From Paraphaeosphaeria minitans (taxonomy: Eukaryota > Ascomycota > Dothideomycetes > Pleosporales > Didymosphaeriaceae): a stretch of 64,000 nt of DNA. The translations under genes and the position numbers were made by a program. The notes beneath the pieces were generated by a model. It was not told where the DNA came from and made no database searches. It worked only from the letters and a program-made list of their open reading frames with translations. Below are positions 57,542-64,000 of this stretch, piece by piece. Each line of letters opens with the position of its first letter. The first letter of the stretch is position 1. Location of the stretch: the NCBI GenBank assembly GCA_015832175.1, contig WJXW01000001.1, positions 496,001-560,000 on the forward strand, in the 5' to 3' direction.

Positions 57542-57892
57542 CGATCCGGGTAGATGGCGCGCGAGCAGTGATGGTCTGCCTGTGCCGCAGAGGCATGACG
57601 GACAGGCGGTTGGTCGGTTGGTCATTGGGGGGACTGAGCGTTGTATATCTAGGTAGATACCTATACCGTACCTACCTACTGCATGTGCATTGTATGGCCA
57701 TGATGGTTCCCGGAAAGGTGATGCTGCGATCAGAAGGCTGCCCGTACGGTAGGCACCTGTGTAATCTCCACAGTTGGTATCCTGCCGTCACGCACGTCTA
57801 CGCAACAGCCGTCTTGTGGACGCACGTCCGCCGGCGCGTGGGGCTGCTGGCAATGCGATGCTACCGTGGGATGGCGGTGCTCGTTGCCAGGT

Positions 57893-57987
57893 GTGCGGTG
57901 CGGTGCGGTGCTGTGTGTGCGGTGCGGTGCGGTGCGGTGCGGTGCGGTGCTGTGTGTGCGGTGCGGTGCGGTGCGGTGCGGTGCGGG
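57893..57987. repeat. GGTGC pentamer array with higher-order structure
   Basis: Runs of GGTGC are punctuated twice by CTGTGTGTGC, so blocks of three, five and five or so pentamers are separated by the same spacer. The two spacers are identical, which points to unit duplication. Confidence 0.9.
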
Positions 57988-59413
57988 AGGACGGGTGGTG
58001 GACACTGGCGATGCCGCATGCTGGCGGCGCCGTGCGGTGCGGCGCCGTTGAGCGGGAGCCTAAGCAAGGAACGGAAGGAGCTGCCAGGGTCCGACGATCA
58101 GATGCCCGCGTGGAGCAGCCCTTTCGATACGATAGGTAGGGATCCCGGTAGGTAGTCTACCAGCGCGAGAAGGCTTGGTGTGGAGATGGTGAATGCTTTT
58201 TGTCATGATTTGCTACCGTATGTGTGTCTGTATGGCGATGAATATGCTTCCTGGGACAAAGAGTAGGTAACGAACGACTCCTAAACGTCGTGTCTTGGAT
58301 GACGAGCCAGCGTGGTTCGCGGCACTTGGGAGGGCACGGTACGGTACGTAGGTAGAGCCATGCCGCACCGTGTGCAGCGGAAGGCTCCAACCGCTGCAGC
58401 ACGCCTCCGGGAGTACAGGGCACTTTCGCACGACAAGACGGCAGTGCGCATCACTTGGTTCGGGCCAATGTAGACTGCATTGCTGTCCACTGTGTCCAGT
58501 GTCTACCAGCGTCCTCGTAACTTGTTCCAAGGAGAGTTTCCCCCTCCATCGCTGCCGCCACATGTCCGCTGTCCTGCGCGGGTTCTACGGGCCTTGCATG
58601 CGGTCTGGCTGCACGCCGGGTAGGTAGATCTGTCAGAGTCGCCAGAAACAGGCTTACGCGCGCTCGTGATGGGTCGGGATTGGGCACCAGGGCTGCGTGC
58701 TCCATCTGCTTGCAGTCGGAGGGACAGCGGGCGCAATGGGCCGGAGCATCACGGGCCGGTCATGTCGGCAGCCAGCGTGAGCGCTTACTGTTCCCACTGG
58801 CGGCGTTGTCCTGTGGGTGTGGTGACGAGGACGTGGGAGTCTTGCATGCAGCATGCTCTGCCACAAACACCGCCCCAGATCTGCGTGTTGCACGTCGTTG
58901 AAGTCGTTATTCTGGGCGATGGATCGGTTGTCCTCCACGGGCGACGGGACACGGGCAGAACGATCGTCGTTTGCCGCAGTCGTTGTGTCAGCCTCAGAGT
59001 GGGTACAGTACAGTGCTGGAAGTCCCCCTGGACACAACTTTCACATGCTTACTTTGCGTCCATCGTCCACCCTACCTACCTATCACAGCCTCACCTCAGC
59101 CCGATGCGCGCAGAACATGACTATGCTCGTTAGGTATCGCGTGCAGGGCTCCGCTCGTCCAAAGAAAGCGGGTCGACATGTCGGACGTCTGGACCTAATG
59201 TTTTCCGTGTCAACAAGTTTTGTGGATTCCTAGCTACTAGATGGGATCGATACGGTAGGTACGGTAGGTACCTAGTGCCCGCAATGGAACCAAGATGCGA
59301 AGTGTCATCCGGCGGCAGACCAACTGAATGCCCGTTAGCCTGCAATCCAACCCTTGGGGACCTTTCTCAGCCATGGCAACGGTTCTGTACCTTGACAACA
59401 AAACTCACTGTAG

Positions 59414-59563
59414 TGCTGAGGCAGGTAGCTTCGCAATGTTAGTACGTCATCGAAGGGTTGGTCTGAAGCAGTCATGTCACGTGGCTTAGATGGGTAGAAT
59501 AAGTGATTCAAGGCCCTCGAGCGCTGACGCAGGTAGCTTCACGATACTAGTACGTCCTGAACC
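59414..59563. repeat. Imperfect direct repeat of about 36 bp
   Basis: GCTGAGGCAGGTAGCTTCGC (from 59415) and GCTGACGCAGGTAGCTTCAC (from 59523) begin two related blocks. Both continue to a TAGTACGTC about 16 bp further on. The copies lie about 108 bp apart. Confidence 0.7.
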
Positions 59564-61483
59564 ACCTCAGGCCTCGCTGGACCCTGAGAAGCACTGAAAA
59601 TGCAGCGAGGAAGGATGGCTTTTCCGCATCGACGATCTGAACACGTGTGTGGCCTCTGCCTTGATTACCTTGGTATATGTTCACAGAGACCAACTGCAGC
59701 GCAAAGCAACAGTGGAAACCAACAGTCGCCTACCTACGAAAGTGCAACTCGGCACCGACGAGACATGGTTCGTACCTATCTCACGCGGGTCGAGAGAAGG
59801 CAGCTGCATGGTTTGCACCCTGCAGTTTGGGTGATCCGGTCGCCGGCATATCGTACTAGGTACGGTACCTACCTACCTAGCACTAGCACCAACAGACTTA
59901 CCGTTCGCACACACTATTGCAGAAACACCAGATCCTATCGCGGAGATGTAGCTGTTGGAGGCTTGACGATAGTCGCCACCAAATGCTTGCTAGCTGCGTC
60001 GGCGGGACGCCCGGCTTGTGGAAAAAATCGGAGCTCCGTCGCTTTTGGCTGTCGCTTGTCGCCTACCTACCTAACTTCGAACCCGCCCTACCCAGCAGGG
60101 GCAGCACGATCTTGCCATTTGCCAAACTCTGTTACCAACTGCTTTTTGACAGTATTTTGCAAACGTGATGGCTGCAACATTCCGATGTCGTTGGCTCTAC
60201 AGACGTGCTATTTGCAAGTTTGCAACACCACAGTCGCGTTCACCTGGAACTTACTAAGTGCTTCATACAGAGACAAGAACTCGTATTTTCCTATGGACAT
60301 TGACCAAATACGGTTCCTCCTCATGCGGCACTTGACGTAGACAGTCACTCTGCATGAGAGAAGCGAGGTACACATCAGCCGGAGAGGACGCGTGCTGACG
60401 TCGACTCCGGCTCCCCCATGTGCCCAAGAGTGCAGGACACAACCGCTCTGCTGGTAACTTCTCGAGCAATAACCTCGCTTCGACATGCTTACCAACAACA
60501 TCACGAGGTATAAACACGCCATGACTCCCTCTTGGAGCGCCGATATTCCCGCTCCCTAGTTCTCTTACCTCCACGCTACCGTATTTTAGGGAATGAACGC
60601 AACGTATGCAGCACGTACTCGGCTTGTGTGAAGACGCTTGCAGATGTATGACAAAGCTAAGATCCTACGGGCTGAAGCGCGGAGAGTTGCATAGACTAGA
60701 TCGGCACCTTCCCCATGTCAGGGCAAGGGTAGGCGTAGGGGAGGGCCTCAATACCGAACTTACAGCAATACTTGTGGCCGGGATATTAGTTCCTTTTTTT
60801 AATTGAGCTTCTACTATTCCAGGGTAGCCCTTGCATCGCGGTCATTGCACCTATCTCGCTTCTTATTCCACAGAGTACTTTAATTCTGCTCAGGTCCGTC
60901 CCGCCAAATAAGGTACTCTAACGTAACCACAAAGCGGCAGACTTTTTTTAGTACTAACATCCCATACACTTAAACTAAGTTAACTACTGCAACAAATCAG
61001 GTCGCTTTCCCATTAATTGTCGACTTAGGAAAAGTACCAAGAGAGATTGAAATGGGGGGTGGGATTAGAACGGGGAAGTTGTGGCTTGTGTGTCGCGTTG
61101 TGCTTCACTATCTCTCCTTTCATCGTTGGGCATTGAATCTTAATCTACGCATCGAACCGAGCCGATGTGCCAGAGGCGTTAGCTTGATTACCCAACATGA
61201 CACGCGAGTCTAGGATGTGAAGGCTGGCGAAGATGGTTCAACATGAAGGGATGTTTAGCAGTGGAAGCCGCCTGTGCGTACTTTAAAGTTTCAGATTCTG
61301 TGTGGAGATAGGGGTTGTACAGAAATGCTGGATTTGACGGATCATTTTGATAGCCAGTATATGATTCCAATGTGCCTTGTTTCAACGACCTTTCGCGCAC
61401 GTACTTATGCCACTTTCTCACAACGATAGTGATTCTCTCTCTATATAGTTCGTGGATTGAACGGAAACTAGACAATAATTGAA

Positions 61484-61515
61484 CAGAACTTGGACAGAAC
61501 TTGGACAGAACTTGG
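61484..61515. repeat. GAACTTGGACA 11-bp tandem repeat
   Basis: About three copies of the 11-mer GAACTTGGACA lie in tandem in A+T-rich sequence, next to looser GGAC repeats. Confidence 0.85.
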
Positions 61516-62042
61516 ATGATGATTGGACGGATTTAACGCAGGCAGAGCGTTCATGTACGATACGTTAACTAGGTTAACTGTCTGCGCTGAGTCACAGAAC
61601 TATGTATCCTAGTCAACCTCGGTTGCACTTTCATCTTTGCAAGCGGCATCTGGAATGTCAAGAGAAAAAAAACACCTCTGCAGATGTTAATTTGCCACTA
61701 CTTGATTTGCCACTACTCCAATCTCTAGAAAGGTGCGCACCATTACTCAATTATGAAAAAATGCAGATACGGTTAGCAGAAATCTGTGCAAAGGCTAGCC
61801 CCTGCTACATAGGTGACACTGCGTTGGAGTGCTACTATCGAGCCATAGCAGCGCGGGAAGAGGGCTGCGTGGTAGCAAACGTCCGCGTCGATCTTGCACA
61901 ATCCTATTACTCCGTGTAGCATTTACATACATCCACGTACGTCGGGTCTCCTTTCTCCTTACACCGGCTCTGCTCTTTACAAACTACGGCGGAGCTGGAT
62001 GAAAGCGGCCAGTAGCCAAGGTTCTCCTCGCCCAGAACAGAA

Positions 62043-63011
62043 TCAATTAATTCTCCGTTCACGCGAAGAATTCTCTGCCTCTTTTAGAATACGAACCACT
62101 TCCTCGAAGCCATTCCGCTCCGCCCAGAAACGTGGTGTTCGCCCTCTGCTGTCCAATTTCAGGGGGTTGGCCCCCATCTTTAATAAGTACTCAACGATAT
62201 TTCCCTTACCAAACTCTGCGGCTCGATGAAGTGGTGTACCAAGGCCAAATAGCTCGCGCTCGATGTAAGTCTTTCGTTCGTTTTCGTATTTTAACTCATT
62301 AACTGGTACATCTTTCTCTACAAGCTGGCGGACCACCTCTAGAGCATCAGGTAAATCCCTTAGAACAGCATAGTGGAGGAGTTGTCCACAGAGTGGGTTT
62401 GCTCCTTTTTGGAAAAGAGCTTCGATAGTTTCAAGAGGAGCAGCAAGCATAGCGTACGATGTAGGTGTCAAGTCCCAATCGCAACGGCTGTTCGGATCGG
62501 CCCCATGGTCAAGCAACCACATAACCATCTCCTTATCTGAGGTACATAGAGGGATGCTAAATATATGTTAGTAAAATATACAACAAGTAAAGATCAAGAT
62601 TAGAAGAAATTGGCAACGATACCTTAACACAGAAGGTTTGTTTCGGGCCATTGGCTGGTTGATGTCCCATCCACGTCGAAGGAACAGTTCCAGTACTTTA
62701 AACGCTCGACTACGCACGGCAACCTCAACTGGAAGATCACCATTCGCAACGTTCTCGTCAAGCAGGAATTGTACCATTTCTACATTCTGTTGCCGAATCG
62801 CTTCAGCCAATGAACGATATAGCCATGCTGGATGCGGTTGCTCATCGCATGCAGCCTCACGGTTGTGAAGTAGCTGCCAGGCCTGTTCTTTGAGAGTATC
62901 AAGGTCTCCATCGCAGGCAGCGCGATAGCAGATGTCCACTTGTTCAGGCCTTGGCCTTACATAGTAGGGGAACTCGGGTCCGAGGGACGGGGGAGGCTGA
63001 GGAGATTGCAT
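62043..63011 (-). CDS. Ankyrin-repeat protein
   Basis: Exons 62623-63011 and 62043-62556 (complement) encode 300 residues. The 66-nt intron has donor GTATCG, branch point CTAAC and acceptor TTTAG, and the join reads KPSVLSIPLCTSDKEMVMWLLDHGADPNSR. At least five ankyrin-like units are seen: YRAACDGDLDTLKEQAW (about 28), LAEAIRQQNVEMVQFLLDENV (about 65), MVMWLLDHGADPN (about 142), LETIEALFQKGANPL (about 170) and TPLHRAAEFGKGNIVEYLLKMGANP (about 235). Ankyrin repeats mediate protein-protein contacts, so no reaction can be assigned. Codon use and base composition are more A+T-rich than the rest of the window, which fits an accessory location. A MITE-like element lies 125 bp upstream of the start. 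Confidence 0.85.
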
Positions 63012-63628
63012 GTCGAAATCGAAGGAGACGGTATGGAGCGACGATGGCCAGAGAGGCGAAGCGGGGTAATATTCTTTGGCGCTGCACTAGTCCCACTTCG
63101 GGCCGCACCGCTAAGCTCAGCGCCAGAATTTATTGTCGGTGGCCCGCGCACAACAGGGATGCTGATCCAATGTAAATATACATCGCTGCGCTCTATATTT
63201 CCATAGATCCACCATGCACCTCTGTCGCGCCCCCTGCTAACGCGTAGCATTGTGCAGGAACAAGAAAGTGACATTGCTTTACATAGGATCATCATCCCTG
63301 TTGTGCGCGGGCCACCGATGCCTTACGCCTGACACCACAGTAGCTCCTAAGTAGAACTCGCAGGGCTTTGCAGACACGAGAAAATCGCCACACCTATCGT
63401 CGCTCTGCCGACTGGATTTCTAGGTCAACGATGAGCTGTCAGCGAATCACAAATCTGGCGGCAAGTTGTGCCAGAACATCCCCGTAACACCTAACGTAAG
63501 TTTGATACACATTTGCTGTGCCGCAAGACACATACCTTTCACTACTTCTGCGCCTAGGTCACTTAGTCCAGTCATTATTTGTTACTCTTCTTACACACAA
63601 ATCAAGAGGCATCCACTTGTTACTCGTC
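63012..63628. other. Divergent intergenic region with inverted repeat
   Basis: 617 bp between the ankyrin gene (-) and the edge gene (+). It contains the 183-bp MITE-like element and no coding sequence I can support. Confidence 0.6.
63136..63318. mobile_element. MITE-like element with 40-bp terminal inverted repeats
   Basis: Arms 63136-63175 and 63279-63318 match as inverted repeats at 38 of 40 positions, starting TCGGTGGCCCGCGCACAACA. The 103-bp centre encodes nothing. A TG dinucleotide on both flanks (63134-63135 and 63319-63320) could be a 2-bp target duplication but may be chance. Size, long inverted repeats and lack of a gene fit a non-autonomous DNA transposon. The superfamily is not clear because the flanks are not TA. 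Confidence 0.65.
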
Positions 63629-64000
63629 ATGGCTACTCTTAACGAAAGTCGATTCCGAGAAGCGGTCAGGACGGCACAGGCAAAAGAAGTTCAGATGAAT
63701 GCTTTCGACATAGCCTTTTCCTCGCAGACCTCTTCGATAGGAACGGATGGACTTGGGGCATGTTCTGTTATGCTCATCGTTTCTCCGTATGCGGCAATCC
63801 TTGGACACATAGCACCTCGACCAGACAATGCCGATATCAACGACCCTCACGCTGGCGACAATCATATACAATCGTTTATGGACCGCTTTACGCAGTATTA
63901 CCTCCAATGTCAGAGCTTCTTTCCTCAAGGCCCCTATTCTTGGGTTGTTTGCGCGGTATTCGGCGACAGCGTTGCACTCCCAGACCAGCAAAGCATTATG
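63629..64000 (+). CDS. Unidentified protein, N-terminal part at window edge
   Basis: An open frame starts at ATG 63629 and runs without stop through the window end (124 codons). It begins MATLNESRFREAVRTAQAKE, continues with ACSVMLIVSPYAAILGHIAPRP and then SFMDRFTQYYLQCQSFFPQGPYSW, and reaches VVCAVFGDSVALPDQQSIM. I have the impression of similar small hypothetical proteins in other filamentous fungi but cannot name the family. No signal peptide is seen. It is a real coding candidate because frame and residue composition stay protein-like throughout, unlike the overlapping minus-strand frame. Confidence 0.65.
   Translation, partial: MATLNESRFREAVRTAQAKEVQMNAFDIAFSSQTSSIGTDGLGACSVMLIVSPYAAILGHIAPRPDNADINDPHAGDNHIQSFMDRFTQYYLQCQSFFPQGPYSWVVCAVFGDSVALPDQQSIM

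Larger units (their letters stand above)
56522..62042. other. Gene desert with abundant TACCTAC motifs
   Basis: About 5.5 kb with no supported gene. Frames such as 59600-60340 (plus) have no family features, and the frame at 61188-61475 (minus) begins at TTG. Simple repeats lie at 57491-57541 and 57893-57987. GTACCTAC/TAGGTAC motifs recur near 57073, 57440, 57650, 58150, 58340, 58620, 59070, 59255, 59860 and 60060. From about 60900 the sequence turns A+T-richer. Confidence 0.55.

Noticed and set aside
57526..58155. 209-codon plus-strand frame
   Set aside because: Much of it is the GGTGC repeat read as a Cys/Gly/Ala/Val/Arg run; no conserved sequence.
59600..60340. 246-codon plus-strand frame
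   Set aside because: ATG-started but without domain, membrane helix pattern or splice support; it contains TACCTAC blocks that recur in non-coding DNA.
61188..61475. 95-codon minus-strand frame
   Set aside because: It starts at TTG and I could not find an upstream exon; it may be a relic but cannot be supported.
1..64000. CRISPR array, prokaryotic operon or phage genes
   Set aside because: The window is eukaryotic nuclear DNA with spliced genes; the tandem repeats lack spacer structure of CRISPR arrays.
1..64000. Secondary-metabolite cluster around the AflR-like gene
   Set aside because: I found no polyketide synthase, peptide synthetase, terpene cyclase, P450 or transporter frame anywhere in the window.

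Overview
This is nuclear DNA of a filamentous ascomycete (Pezizomycotina), most likely a dothideomycete. Genes carry short introns (about 45-65 nt) with recognisable branch points. They include the eukaryotic core genes RAD51, MSH5, a NUP120/160 nucleoporin, the NatA subunit NAA15, eEF1B-beta, mitochondrial HSP78 and mitochondrial uL23m. There is also an AflR-type Zn2Cys6 regulator and several filamentous-fungus proteins of unknown function. The class-level placement is inferred from overall gene style, not from a marker gene. Exon models below were built by hand from splice signals, reading frame and family conservation.

Layout. 0.4-2.8 kb: RGG-rich protein of unknown function (-). 4.5-6.9 kb: uL23m (+) facing a SprT/Spartan-like gene (-) that carries a lost catalytic His and a frameshift. 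7.4-13 kb: TBC Rab-GAP (+) converging on a single-span membrane protein (-). 14.0-14.1 kb: intron-containing tRNA-Glu (-). 16.7-17.6 kb and 21.4-22.9 kb: two conserved proteins of unknown function in a gene-poor stretch. 24.8-34 kb: run of plus-strand genes, RAD51, NUP120/160, a UBE2S-like E2 and a seven-span membrane protein. 35-39.6 kb: NAA15 and a formamidopyrimidine-DNA glycosylase (both -). 40.1-42.8 kb: secreted ureohydrolase and a tocopherol-cyclase-like protein (+). 43.1-46.9 kb: divergent pair eEF1B-beta (-) and HSP78 (+). The first intron of eEF1B-beta holds a U18/snR18 box C/D snoRNA. 47.3-50.5 kb: MSH5 (+). 50.6-61.6 kb: about 11 kb with one convincing gene, the AflR-like regulator, many simple repeats and a strong excess of a GTACCTAC-type motif. 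62-64 kb: more A+T-rich edge with an ankyrin gene (-), a 183-bp MITE-like inverted repeat and the start of an unidentified gene (+).

How the genes work together. There is no operon-like system. Several genes share a DNA-repair or meiosis theme (RAD51, MSH5, the Fpg-type glycosylase, the damaged Spartan homologue), but they are scattered and physical linkage implies nothing. The best candidates for follow-up are the intronic snoRNA, the SprT-like lesions, the UBE2S-like E2 with an -IRRL tail and a start-codon-only first exon, promoter motifs at HSP78 and RAD51, and the MITE-like element. I found no complete transposon, secondary-metabolite enzyme cluster, virus-like gene or CRISPR array.
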